Positions 37,101 through 50,900 of a stretch of DNA of 64,000 bases are shown piece after piece. Position 1 is the first letter of the stretch. Each line of letters opens with the position of its first letter. This DNA is from Panax quinquefolius (taxonomy: Eukaryota > Streptophyta > Magnoliopsida > Apiales > Araliaceae). The position numbers were made by a program, and so were the translations under genes. The DNA lies in contig CM035170.1 of NCBI GenBank assembly GCA_020205615.1, positions 118,739,674 through 118,803,673 on the forward strand, written 5' to 3'. The notes beneath the pieces are model-generated. The model saw nothing but the letters and a program-made list of their open reading frames with translations. It did not search any database and was not told the DNA's origin.

Positions 37101-40100
37101 GTACTTTTCTGTAACATTAACAAAAAATTCTTTGACAATAACTTTCCTACCATTTTAAATAATAATTTCAAACCTGATCTCTGAAATTGAAATTTAGAAC
37201 AATAGTCCTGTCCCGATCTATTTGTGAGCATACCTTTTAGGGGTCCCAACATACAACAGATGTTTTCCTAAAACAATGGTAGTGAAAACAATCCATTCAC
37301 TACAATGGTTGATAATATTGCCAAAGCTAATATTTGTTATCCCACGACAAGAGCTTAGTGTTGCATCTTGTGCTTAAAGAGTGGTACCTTTCTGTGACAT
37401 TAACAAATATTTCTTTGTCAATAACTTTTACCTGCCCTGTTTTTGTAAATCCGTGTTTGTACATGGGTGGCACCCCCTTGGTGCCTCTTTTAGTATATTT
37501 TTACTTATTAAAAACGATTTGGTCATTTTTAAAAATTATGTACATTCCAATTCTTTAACAAGGATCAGAAGCTTGGCACAACTAAATTTTATTTGAAACT
37601 TGAAGATTGGAGAGCACGTTAAATTGAACAAATAATCATCCCACAATCACAAAGATGTCAAAATTTGAGATGTAAGATTAAAATCTTTTCACTCGTTCAA
37701 TTAGCTTTGTGTAAAAGTTGGCAGTCGCATGTTGAGCCGGTTTGTATTGGCTTTTTTAAAATTAGATTATTGCTTTTTTAGAAACAAAAGGCAATACCTC
37801 ATATGTTTGGATTGGCTTATTTGGTCCAAAAATTCAGATATTGCCAAAGTCTAAAAAAAAAGAAAAAGGAATCTCTGAGCCTTTATTTTAAGGGTAAAAG
37901 GTATCTTAGATTGAACTAAGATAAGTTCTCGTAGGTTACTTCTAATACAACATCATTTGATCGTCAATTTAATTATCTAACCGTATAGATGTAAAGAGCA
38001 TGTTAAAATATGAAATTATGTAAAATTTTGTTTGCTTTGAGGTTATGCATTAGTAATTTTATAACAATAGAAGTTACTAATATCTAAGCTGTCAAAATAT
38101 ATACTTATATACATAATATTTACACTATTATAAAACTGATATTCTAATACCTTAAATCAAACGAAATTTTACATAATCTCATATTTTTGCATGTTTATTA
38201 CATCCGTGCAGTTAGATTATGAAGTTGACGATCAAATGATGTTGTATTGGAAGTAACTTAAAATAACTTATCTTAGGTCGATTTTACTCTTATTTTAAAC
38301 CATCTCCTCTATTTTAGGAGAGTAATGCATCTAATATTCTAATTCATACTAAAGCAAACTTTCCCAGCATTTGCAACCCTTCTTTAACTTCCAATCTCAA
38401 TTTCCAAAATTCTCGTGTCACAAGTCATTATGGCAGAATTAGTTTTAAACATTTTTCAGCACCCACTCTAATCTCCTAAAAAACCCATTTTAGATTTTAG
38501 CCTACTATCAGCTAAATACCTTAAAAAGAGGATAAGTCATGAAATATAACTGTCTGCTTCACGCAATAAAATTCAACTACTTCGTAAGAGATACAAACGC
38601 AAGTGGATGCTAAATCTACTAAAAGCGTTAAACACAGAGTAAACATATTTATTGTTGTGCTTGTCTTTGTCCGAGGGAATTCAACAAATAAAGCAATCAA
38701 GTAAAACAGCAAGGAAGTGAATGGTACCTTACTACTGACAAACAGCAACTCCTCCCCATAATCATTCTTCCAAGACGTCACATGGCCCCCATACAAATAT
38801 ACCTGTACAAAAGGACAACAACATAAACTAATAAACTCTTCAATCTGCAAGGAGGATGAGTCATTGCGATTGTGGGGTTTTTTAAACCTATTTATCGAAG
38901 GACTTTGACGATATAAATTGTTGAAGATCAAACTTCTTTAAGCCAAAAAAAAATTAATAATAAATAAATTGGTGAAGATTCTTCAAATTTTGAATAATAT
39001 CTTTATATGGAGGTCAGCACTACTAAAGGCCAATCTGCATGCTAGTTTATATCTATGTGCACATGATTATAACATATAAATATATAGATACAATATCTAA
39101 TATCTACCCTGCGTTTTCGTATCCCAATATTTTAAAATATGTCATTTTGACCATATCAACATATACGTAACTTATTTTCTGTGTGTCTCACATCCTTATC
39201 CTATAGCCATACCCATGTTCTTAGTATTGGAGTTTCCACTGACTTAAACATTTAGCCTTAAACAGTCTCCAGAACAATTGACAGAGTCACATCACAACCC
39301 AAGCTGAACAAAATCAATATATTTATAAATGCAGATATTCTTTTGACAAAATTCTTGCCTTCTTGGACGTGGTATCAGTTTTTTTAAAAAATCTTTTCAC
39401 TATTGTATGTTAAATCTTTACAATGGTGATGCACCATCCTTGCTGTTACGTACGTTGACCTTGCCTTGACAGATTCATCCAATTGAACTCACACTCAAAG
39501 GAAGACCACAAGCTCGGGGTATAGAAATAATACGATTTTGATTTTATAACTAGTCAGTAGCAAAGATCTAATTATCTAAGATCGTCAAAAACCTTATAGT
39601 ATCTTAACAAACACATTTTAAAGCCAAATAAGGATTTAAACAATGCCTTAAGGAAATAGGTATCAAAAATCTAGATTAATATGCCTGTGAACTTTTTGGA
39701 TAGCTTAACATATGCTAAAGTGCAAATGAAGTACTTTCCTCAATCAAATTTTTCTGGCGAGAATAGATCAATTTCTCACCAGGATAACTGCTATTAGTAC
39801 TAAAACTTCTAATTTAGTTTGATGCTTTAGAAAGCCAAGTTGTTATCCTTTTTTTCTTTCTCTCTGGTTCTCTCTTTTGTCTTTGTGCAGCCACTATATT
39901 GTACAGGTAGTTTATATTAGAAGTTAAAGAACAACTGTTACTTGTTAGGAAGAAAGAGAAAAAGGAAAAATACTAGCCATTTTTTTTAATCCTGAGAGTT
40001 GATATTTAAATTTAACAAAAAAGTAATAAGTTAAAAAATTATTTATTCATATCATGATGATTACTCACAATATCAGGTGTCAAAACCGAAATATCCGCAA

Positions 40101-40348
40101 ATCTACCAAAACTCAAAAACCAGAGAAATCATATTTCACGAAGAGGATCACATCACAATCGCAACTTAAGCATAAACAGAAACAGATTATGTCAAATAAT
40201 CACAAATCCAAATAATAATTCTCAACAAAATCAGGAGAGAAGAAGGAATTAGTACCTCGGCAGAACTGCCACCGATTTCACGGAGGACGACTTTGTCGAG
40301 GCCATTGATGCCCTTACATAGCTCAACATGAATCCTTTTGCTCGACAT
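34142..40348 (-). CDS. Glucose-6-phosphate 1-epimerase-like protein, 8 coding exons, frame broken in exon 5
   Basis: Aldose-1-epimerase fold enzyme that would interconvert alpha and beta anomers of glucose 6-phosphate. Exons: 40348-40256, 38802-38728, 36742-36686, 36602-36445, 36333-36194, 35418-35316, 35201-35102, 34353-34142, all with GT-AG introns. Landmarks: VYLYGGHVTSWKNDYGEELL, GGIPICFPQF, EQHGFARNRVW (conserved His85), AYHTYFSV (catalytic-type His) and MLCVEAEAVEKPITLKPGEEW (catalytic-type Glu). Expected length about 312 aa. Exon 5 is 140 nt where phase and conserved residues need 141. One base is missing after the FEF codons (position about 36324), so the frame meets TGA at once. Every other exon is intact and conserved, so this is either a recent mutation or an assembly error. 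No plastid transit peptide is evident, so it is probably cytosolic. Confidence 0.88.
35781..35885 (-). mobile_element. SINE-like element, copy 2, in epimerase intron 5
   Basis: On the minus strand it reads GGGGTTGGAGAAAGGCAGAGGC, then ACCTCAAGGTCATTGGTTCC, and ends in AAATAAAAAAAAACAC, the expected A-rich tail. It parallels copy 1 at 33141-33240 over its whole length. It inserted in the same transcriptional sense as the host gene. Confidence 0.62.
37016..37436. repeat. Duplicated 140-bp block in epimerase intron 2
   Basis: 37016-37156 and 37303-37436 are direct copies, sharing ATATTGCCAAAGCTAATATT, ACAAGAG and TTCTTTG.CAATAACTTT with about 15 percent differences and small indels. No coding potential. 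Origin unknown: local duplication or two members of one repeat. Confidence 0.6.
37892..38289. mobile_element. Non-autonomous Mutator-like element with 9-bp target duplication
   Basis: A 398-bp element bounded by perfect direct repeats TTATTTTAA at 37883-37891 and 38290-38298. Its ends are inverted (GGGTAAAA and GAGTAAAA), and the arms match over roughly 150-180 bp: left AACATCATTTGATCGTCAA and right, reversed, the same 19 bases, followed in both by blocks around ATCTAAC and TTATGTAAAAT. Long terminal inverted repeats plus a 9-bp duplication are the hallmark of Mutator-like transposons. There is no transposase. It sits in epimerase intron 2. Confidence 0.82.
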
Positions 40349-40782
40349 CTCTCTCACTAATCTAGCCCCATAACCTACCTCTCTCTCTCTGTGTGTTTTC
40401 TCACCACTCCTCGCACCACAACTCTCTCCTCTCTACCTGCAGCATTCAGAATTTGTATAATACGGAGTAATTAATAATATGGTAACTGAATCCTGTACTG
40501 TACTTGAATCTTGAATAAGTAATTAATAGTGTTATCTTTATAGTATAGTCTAAGAACTAAATAATTTTAACTAGCTTAAATGTCGTACTTGTAAGAAACT
40601 TAATTACAAACAAAAATGGATACTACACTAGACAATTTACTACATTTATGTAAACGAAAAAAAAATGTCATGTTATTAGTGTATCTACTTTACAAAAATA
40701 GTTATTTACAAAAAATTTAAATATTAAAGATAAACTTTTGTTGCATAATTATACCTAAAATTAATAAATTATTAGTTTGACA

Positions 40783-40823
<41 letters not shown>

Positions 40824-41967
40824 ATATTCTAACAATTTATATTTTTTGAGGAATCAATTTTGTTCTAAAGTTTATAAATACAATTATCTTATCCATATTT
40901 TTTCTATTTTTTAAAAGAGTAAAACAAATATAAAAGTCATCCATGATTTATTCTTTTTATTTTATTTTTATATTTGTTAATTTAATTTGAATGAAAAAAA
41001 TTATATGGAAGATAATAGAACTTGAAGACTTGATAAATAAATTATGTTATTATATACCTGTTATTCTTTATTTAAAACATCGTAGTTATAGTTAAGAAGA
41101 ACATGTTGTTTTTTTTGTTGTTAATTTAAATTTAAATGAAAGTAGTACTAATTAATATTTTTAATTTGTGTAATGGATATTTTTTTCTCTCTAATTTTAC
41201 ATCCACCCGCAACAATACCTCAACCGCATGGACAAGCTTCAAACCACACCACTCCATCAACCACCACTCTCCTTTCTAGCTTTAAAAAAAAAAGGGTATT
41301 AATTACAAAAGAATCTTACAAAAAATATTTTGCAAAATGATTCATAATAATTGATTACAATAAATCACATCATTTTGTATCTATTCTTTAATTACCAAAA
41401 TATTTTATATCGATCTTTAGTATTTATTTAAAAAGAAAAACTAACTCAAATATATATATATATATATATATATTCAACCAACATAAAATTATTCGGAATA
41501 AAATGCTTGCATCTCCAATAGAGTTTAATTGGTTTTTACACTGCTATACACATTTTCATCCCTCACAGTACAAGACTAACTAAAATGTCTGTATCTGCTG
41601 CTGCAACCCTAATCGCTCTGGTGGAACCAATGATAAGAAGAAGAAATAAATAAACAAATAAAATAAATATTGCAAGCCTGCAACACAATCTTGTGACCAT
41701 AAAAAATACCAAGCAACTCAAAAATACGGAGAAGAAATTGAACTATCCCGAATTTTTCCTTCAATCATAAAAGCAAGCAAGCAAGCAATCTTATTGGGAG
41801 CAGAAGCAGCTAAAAATGCACTGATGCTGTCCTGTCCCTCTCACATTTCGGAAAACCCATGCCTCACTGCAGGAACTAACTGCATTGGATGAGTGAAACA
41901 TGATTTCCTTTACCCACCCCGCTGCAAGAAGCTAACATAAAGCAAACGATGAACCTAGAGAAGAAAC
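40349..41967. other. Intergenic region between epimerase start and villin 3-prime end
   Basis: Contains the epimerase leader and promoter (CT-rich simple repeat 40378-40392; no strong TATA box), a (TA)n microsatellite at 40786-40820, another at 41453-41472, and the villin 3-prime UTR up to the stop codon. No gene is seen. Confidence 0.5.
40786..40820. repeat. (TA)n microsatellite
   Basis: About 17 perfect TA units. Confidence 0.9.
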
Positions 41968-44900
41968 TCAGAACAACTGAAGTGACATTTTTAGCTTGTT
42001 CTGTTTCCATTGGGGTAACTTATAGAAAGCATTCTTTGCCATCCCAAATTTCTCTCTGAACTCTTCCGACGACAGATAAGCCTGTGCACAATTGATTCTC
42101 AACTCTCAGTAACTGTACAAAAGATGTAGACTCATTAAGATGTTATGTTGGAGGAGAAGCATACCTCTCGCTTAGTCGCGTCAATTTCTGTAACAGGATC
42201 CATAGAGAGTATTTTAAGGCGTTCGTAAGGGTATACCGGGAGTCCTTCCTCATCATTATCTTCACCCTCTTTCACATCTTCCTGTATTGTTAGGGATTCT
42301 ATTCTGCTGCTCATCAAGTTTTTGTCTGATTCTGGGCTGGTTGCCTCGGGCTCAGGGCTCACTACACCATGAGAGCAAATTTCAGTTGTCAATACCAACT
42401 TGATCTAGCTTTAAGAATCTCAAGCAATGCGTACCTTTAACAGAACGGGGCAATAGAGTTTGTCGCACTGGTTTCTCAAAACTTGAGGTTAATGCTGCTA
42501 TAGCTGCCGATCTAGAAGCCAATTTTGCTGAACCGGGAGTCGCAGATATTGGATAAACCTTATTTACAACTGGGGGAGGAGTTGACAGGTTTCTTGCATT
42601 TGGGCTCTCAAAATTAGCAGCTAGAGCATTGAAGGCTGGAGATCTGCCCCTTACACGGACTCGGTCAGGGCTGGATGACACACTTCTGGAACGCTGTGAT
42701 TTTTCTGGCACAACAGCGGACCTTGCTATCGGCGTTCTCCTTTTGGGCTTCTGATCATGGAACATATATCAGACCAGAAGACCGAAATTAAGCATAACTA
42801 TTTCCAGAAGAACAGTAGTATAAACAACTCAGCTATGTGCACAAACTTTAATGGTAACATGTTAGTTGTTGTATACACCTGTGACAAAATCATGTCAAGG
42901 CAATCCTATTAGGAAATGAAAACAACATCTAGAGTTGAAAGATATGATCGTTTATCTTTCGAAATATCTTAACAGGATCTCGTGTGCCCACCCCGATAAG
43001 GCAACATGCCTTACAAGCCCAAGGTAGTTCTTGTAATCATAGACAATAAAGTATCTAACTTCTGTTTCCTAAAGGAACCACATAGGTCAGCTGGAATATC
43101 ACAAATCTTTGGTTGTTCATAATCAATTCTCAGTTTCAGGTCTTTAGAATTATGGAATTTTTCTTGAAACTGAAAGTCATCCTGATCACACAAATACTAG
43201 TGTTCCAGCAAGCAACAAATATGCGTATACATCATAGATAAATTTAACACAAAGTAAATACAAAGGTAAAATTGTACATTTACTATCATTGAGAAAGCAT
43301 CAAGGCTATGTTTGTTTGCAAGGATTATATTTGGGATAAGACTATTAATCCCAAATGTCTTGTTTGTTTTCAAATTTAGACTTGGAACTATTAGTCTAGG
43401 AATTATAAAATGACTTAATAGTCTTGAGATTATAATTATAATCTCGGGTTTATAATCCTAGGATTAATAGTTTTGGGGTTATAATCACATGGATTATAAT
43501 CCTTGTAAACAAACATAGCCCAAGAGAAAATTGCATATCTGAAGATGCATGATGATACAAATTTGGAGTGTGGTACATATACAATATACTACATAAAAAG
43601 TACGCCAAATATGTGCGCTGTATTGCATGCACTTGTGTCAAGGATGAGATAAAAACCTTGTATATTGAAATATTTAGGAGCAGGTTGCTTCTAAATTATA
43701 TGCATCATGCTTTGACAATTAGTAGACCTCTTCATACAATAAACAAAGATCCTTCTACACAAAAAAATAGGGGAAATTTAGAATTTAGAACTACATCACC
43801 TTAAAATGTTATCGCTCATTATATTTGCATATATTCCAGGAAAATCCTAGACATTAAAACACTTCTGCCATAAAACCTGAATCCAGCCTAGGGAATGACT
43901 TGTAAACTTTAAATTTATATTAGACAACTGGAAAATCACAAGCTTTCTCCAAAATGATATTCTCCTCTTCGTATCATCTAATTATCCATAAAAAGGTAGC
44001 AGTTTCACTTCTTTTTGGGGTCTTGTAAGCAACAGCTCATTGCTAATCTAGCTCACAACAAATCAAGGGTGACATTATATTATATTATCCTATTGGCATA
44101 ACATTAGAAGAAATCAAAGCTTTTAGTTCATTTTCCCGTGACTACACTTAATAAGTAATTGGCTTTATACAGACACTATTTATATTCAGGAATTTCATTA
44201 TCGTACATCGCACTTCTGTTTCCAATTGGCTTGTTATCTACAACTGTGTTATACATCATCATATTGTAGTAAAGTCCTTTTTCTTTTTCACGTTTTTTGG
44301 AAATGAATACAACTGGAACAAACTTCTTGCCATAGAGAGAAGAAAATATATTCTTCTAAAATGGACATACCAAAAACAACTGACATCACACGATATATGC
44401 TATCAAATAGAATAATATAGACCAAAGTGCGGCATAAGGACAGAGCTGGATATATTGATAACTAGCATCGCACCACAAGTGAAGGAAAGAACAAGATAAA
44501 ATGTCTTTACAAATGACTCCACAACACAAAAAAAATGGGGGAGGGAGAGAAAAACCGTTCATTGATACTAGCAGGTCAGGAACAAGATATAAAATAAACC
44601 AAAGACTTACATCCAAAATTGGAATACCTCCATTTTTAACTATAGCAAGTTTCCTCTGGAACGAGTTTCCATGCATCTGAAACCATATGATAACATCAAT
44701 CTCGTTAAAATCTAGTGCATTTTCTGCAACACTTCCTGAATTTAGAATTATTATCACATCACTTACTGCAGATTTTGTGGAGTCCCATGTAAAGAAGCGT
44801 GTGTGAAGAACTTTGGTTCACTCCCTTCCATAACGATATATATTGGAGCTTTACGAGATAACTTCTCAAGAAGAAAATCGCGTTCAAGAAATTTCTAGTT

Positions 44901-47900
44901 GTAATTAAGAAAAAAGTTGAGAATGTGTATACATAACTTACCAAGCATCAAATTCTAAAACTGGCTGCTAGCTTTTACATAGCAGCTGTTACATGTTTAT
45001 CTATCATGATTTGAAATTTCAAGGGTTTAATTCTCATACACTGGTATTTTAGAGACCAAGAGGCAGCTGCATTCCAGCAAGTGAACTTATTCAAAGTTTT
45101 TGTTAATACTTTAAACAGAAAATATAGACAAGATGTGACAACTGCATATCACTGCGTCAGGACATATTTAAACAAAATTGGATACACTGGGGCTCAAGTT
45201 CTACAATTTTCCCATTAGGATTATAACTAACCAATATGATTGTAGTTTCTATAGCAATTTAACCATTAGATGTGATGTATGAATCTTTCTTCAGAAAAAG
45301 TCTGGTTGAACTTACCTCTCCAATAGTTAAAGCATCCTTTCTATTTTTGGAGTTGACTTGTTCTCCTACCCAGACAAAAATATCTGAATGACAATCCAGG
45401 ATGAGCATATCTTCAGTCATCAGATCGTCCTGGTTGAAGTTGTATATCTCTGTCACCTGGAAAAAGTAAACCTACTTCAAACTCATGGAGCAAAGATTCT
45501 AACACTATAAAGTCATAACATAAAGCTTTATGAAAGATTCTTAACATTATTTTCCCATTGACTATGCAATGAAGATATTAATTTATGATCCAATTTATAC
45601 ACTACCTCCCAACTCCCAAAGATTGCAACTTTTTTTGGAGTGCGTTTAGCATTGATTTAAGACGTACCAAAAACACATTTGTAAATAATATAGTTGAAAA
45701 TACAATATACAATTATAAATAATACAAAGATATATCAAAATTATAATGTATAACAATGTTTATTCCACGACTTAAAACCCATGCTGCATTCAGACAATGC
45801 TGAGACAAATCAGGGCATTCACGAGCATTTGGCATATACTAAACAAATCTATGCTAATAAATGAGACATGGAAAATGGTGACTAGGAATTAGGAAGCTGA
45901 GATAAGCATCCATGTCAGATACTTATAACTTTATACTTATCCAACTTTAAGGAACATATCAACTCGCGATGGCACATAATTTGTAATGAATGAATGATTT
46001 ACTTTGTGACCATGTAAATATAACATACGGTTGGTTAGCTATTTTCGAGTTATTATGATTATGAAATACAAGCCCATTACCCCCGTGCCACGCAATATTG
46101 CTGTACAATTGTTATATTGTTTATGCTTTTATGGTTAATATACTTTATTAGATAGAGTAGTTAAATTTTATTTTTGGACTTAATAATTGAATCATATGGT
46201 TGGTAATTGTAGTATATTTTTCCTTATATGTAAATAAGAGTAATAGATCAACATTGAGTAAGATAATCTGCATAAGGAAATTGGTTCCTTTTAAAACTAT
46301 ATTATCTGACTAATAATTAATTACAATTAATGACAAAATTTTAAACATATTCAAAATTATAGTAAGAATTCAATTAAAAAGTTGTTATAAATATGTGTTA
46401 CTTAATATTAGTATAGATAAATTCTATATATATTAAATTCATATATTATTAGATATACTAATATTTTCGTTAATATATTATGTAAGATGATATTCATAAG
46501 AAAATTGTTTTATTTTAACATTATATTGTTTATGTAATAATAGAATTTTATTAAACTCTAATAATTTATATATTCTAATAATAGTAAAGTAATTACTAAA
46601 TTTATTGGTAGTACAAATATGAATTGTAACATGACACTAACTAAATCAAAAAACATATTAAAATATAAAATGATGAGAAGGAGATAATTATAATACTAAA
46701 AATATGGAAGAAAAAAAGAGTTGGAAAGTCAAGTGAATGATGAAGAACTAGACGAAAGAATCTTTCTCCAACATTTTTGGGTGGAATGGCCAAAACAGAT
46801 CATTTTCATGCTTTTTTTTTATATGACAGATAGATGTTAATGGTAAAATAACCCTAGTAGTAAGCTTAAGAGTAGTGAGCCTTATGATAAGTGTGTTAAA
46901 TGGCATGGGTCATGAGTTTAATATTCCACAGCGACAATGATCTCCTTGGGCACTCGCACATAATTTACTGTGAGATTACCCGATGTGCCCGGCTGGTGAG
47001 GTATTGCGAGGACGCGCTGGCTTATCCTGGACACACCCGGAGCTACTTTTCTGTGCTACTTAGCTTTTTGGACACTCATTGAAACACACTGACAATCCTT
47101 TCATGTTAAGATATGACTGTTTAGTGTAAAAATCATTGTAAGAGAAAATATCATATTAAAATTTAAACAAAAGTAAGACAGGGAGAGACATTGTTTAACG
47201 GGATGCGAGTAAAATGAGAGAGTAATCATCATAAAAAAAATGTGTAAACAGATATTGGAGGGCCATGCTCCCACATGTAATGATTTTCATTTTTTGTTGG
47301 GTAGTATCTTATCCTCTACATTGTATTTTACCTTCTCTTAATTCTAATAGTCCTTTTCTTTTAGCTATATCTATATGGTATAATGTATGTATCCAAACGA
47401 ATGAAAATATGTTGAATTGATATATCCGTCTTGGATCATGTCGTATCCCGTATTGATACATCTGTGCTTCTTAGATTAGGGGAAACAGGCATATTAAGCG
47501 TAAGGGTCAGATAACATATGCGATCCTAAAATAGATGGGAAAAGGAACAGATCTAAGCAAAAGACTCACCTTCAAATCTGAAGACCAGCAAGCATTTCAG
47601 CAGTAACCAATATAAAATGGGAACAACCGAACAACAAAAGAATCAATTACTACAATTTAGAGTGTGTAGAAGAATCTGAAGAGTAGAATATTATCGTAAT
47701 AGTTCTCATAACCTGTTGAGAAGGAGCACGAGAATAAATGAGGATCACTTTCAACATTACTTCCAACCTTTTGGCTGGGGTATTCTGATTTTCCACCTAA
47801 CAAATCCCAAAATTGTTCAGATTCTGAGCCTTCCTTTTGTGGTTTGGACTGCATATCTGGCTGCAAGTACAGAAAATGATAAATATAATAAGAAAACCTT

Positions 47901-50900
47901 CTTTAGACCAAGATAAACTGTCTTCTTGTAGTGAACCTTATTACCCATTGCTTGTCCCTATCTATTAAGAATGGACTGGGTATCAACTAATTTTTGCATT
48001 ATTTGCTGAAGGTGGCTGCTGCCCTTTGGGTCAACCTTCATTCTTATTCTTATTATATCCCAGACAATAATATATTCATACACTAAGCAATGGCCTCTTC
48101 TGTAGTAAATGAGGGTTCAGATGACGTGTTCAGCCTATTACAATTTAGTGGTTCATGAACCAGCAAAATATTAAACATGCATAGACAGTGAATAATCAGT
48201 CTGTAGCACTTCTAACCATGAAAAAACAGTTGTATGGAAACACAAATCCTGTTCAAATGAAACTTTATGGAGCTATAGCTTTTACAAAGGGATGAAAAAG
48301 ATCTAAAAATTTATCAGACCTTTATCATATCCATCTGCCTCTCAACAAGTTCCTGGTCCTCTGAGGTTGTAAGATTTCCCAACCACGTAAAGACAGAGGG
48401 GCCGTTATGTAATATGTAACAGTAGGAGGAATTTAAAGATGATGCCACCTGATTGAAATAATGAAGAAAAATTAAAAAAAAATCAGATAGATGCAAGATA
48501 TATTACTTAACAAAAGAACTGGCAACAAGAAATTTATTAACTTTAGACAAAGCCACAATAGTAAGCAAGTGGATTATCTTCTTTTTTTCACTAATCATGC
48601 CAGTGTCAAAAGGATTTGTGATAGTAACCCATCACCAGGTTTAACCAGGGAGAGAGAATCAAGGTTCTTCAAACCTTATGAAAATTTAGACCCTAAGGTT
48701 TTTCTATTTTTTTTTCTATAGAAATTCCTGGTGTGAATGTTTACTAAACAGCCAAACAAGCATATTAAATCTTGGTTCCATTACTGTACCCTTTAAAAAG
48801 TTATCACTAGAGGTAACTGCATTTAATATCACTTAGGTTTGATGAAGAAAACTGAATCCTGTATTCTCCAATATAAAAAATGAAACAGGAATATAATATT
48901 CAAGGAAAACAGTTTAAAATATTAAATTGAGTACCTAAAATCCCAAATGCATCACACTTACTCAAGGTAGTCCAATGATAGAGCATTAGCAAATTACATT
49001 TTTAGTATGTCAAAAGAGTGGCTGCTCTTCAACTCGACTCAAAACCACTTATATGCATTGGCAGTGTGTATGCAATCCCGTCTAACTTGAGAATGGCACA
49101 CTTTAAACTTCATTATTTACATTCTTCATTAGTCACAATACCAATGAATCATTTGGACATATCATATGACATATAAACCACCGGTTCCCCCCCACTACTT
49201 ACTCCCTCCATTTTCTCCTTTTAGGGAGATAGTATAAGATATGATATTATTAGTGAAAGTACTGAAGTAAAGAAAAAAATTGAAGGGGAGTGATAAAAGA
49301 GAACCCAACTAGGTTTCAAACAATATCAAAACAGGATGAAAATCCCTCACAACTCAAAAGAAATTATGCAGAACCAGTGTTTGGCATAAACTCTACTGCT
49401 CTCTTTCACGATCTAAATGATTGATCTAATCTTGCTTCAGCTTCTAAAGACGCAAAACAATTTACCCTCTCCTCTTATCTTAGATAATTATATGGCTGCG
49501 ATTCATGATATTGTAGTTTAACCTTTCAACCCTTCCGCCACAAAATCAGAATTGCTATCAATGAAACAAGAAGAAACCAGTTAAAAGCAAATGTATATAT
49601 ATATTATCCTTTTTGGTCTAAAACTAGCATGAGACTTGAGATCTTCTGTATGGTTTGAGGTTCAGCCTATATCCCGTAGCCTACTTCCAGAGGATAAAAA
49701 CAATATTTTCCAAAAAATAATAATCATGAAATGAAATAATAATCATTCTCCCTATCAAGCACGTGCTTAGACGTTTGTTGAAATTCATTGGCCACACCAG
49801 CATACACCCTAGAAGAATAACAGAAGATAATAGTGACTGCACATTGAACCTAATTATGGGTCAATTCTGCACTTTTACACATTGTTTGGATGATGACCAC
49901 TTATATGAAAAAAGCTGATACCTTATGCCATTCTTGCACATGATCAAGCAATTTCTAGATAAGAAAAAGGGGAGTTGAAACCACTCACTTGTTTATATCC
50001 ATTTATAATCATGATACAAATTAACAGAAATGAGAACCTACAGCGTTAAAATAAAAATACTACTATAATTGTTAGAGACCGAGTGGAAGGGATTCTATCA
50101 ATAGGAAATGATTTCCAAAGAAATGCAGAAGGGAAAGTGCAACAATTTTTTACTTACTAAGAAAAGAAGAGATGCAAAGGGAACTAAAAGCAAGGACTTA
50201 CCGCTTCAACTTGAATTGCTTGCATGTTTTCTGGTCCAGTTCCCTGAACTCGAAACAATGCAAGGCCATCCTCTGAATAAGTAACATCCGGAAGTTCCTT
50301 CTCTTCTATATATTTCTTGTATCCATCACTAACACCACCCTGACAAATTTACACAAATTTGTGTTTCCAGTTGAGGAAAAAACTAAACATCAACTCTAAA
50401 TGAAAAGGAACTTCAATCCTTGAATTAATGGTCTCTTATAGTTTCTCCCAAACCTTAAAAACAATAAAGCTCTGGAAGATTGAAAAGAACTGGATAGATT
50501 CGTTTCCTTCATAAATGCGCGCCTGGATTTCCAATAATAACACGCCTATTAGAACAAACATACACATAGAAACTCATTGGTAAACAACACACTAGAAATC
50601 CAACAGTACATGAACATAAAATTACCTGAGTGGGCAAGAACTTCAGTGACTCGACCATTTTGCTTGCTTGTGAAGTTGCTGAACTTCTATCTTCCTATAA
50701 TGCATCATTAGTTCAAGGGAAATAATTAGATTTATAGATTTTGATGGCTACTATCAACCAAACTCCTGAAGTAGCTGGATTCTATCTTCTTTTAATACAT
50801 CACTAGTTCAAGGTAAATAATAAGATTTATAGTTTTGAGATGGCTACTTTCAAGAAGACTCTAGGACACATGTAACTATGAGTTTGAAAGTATGATACCT

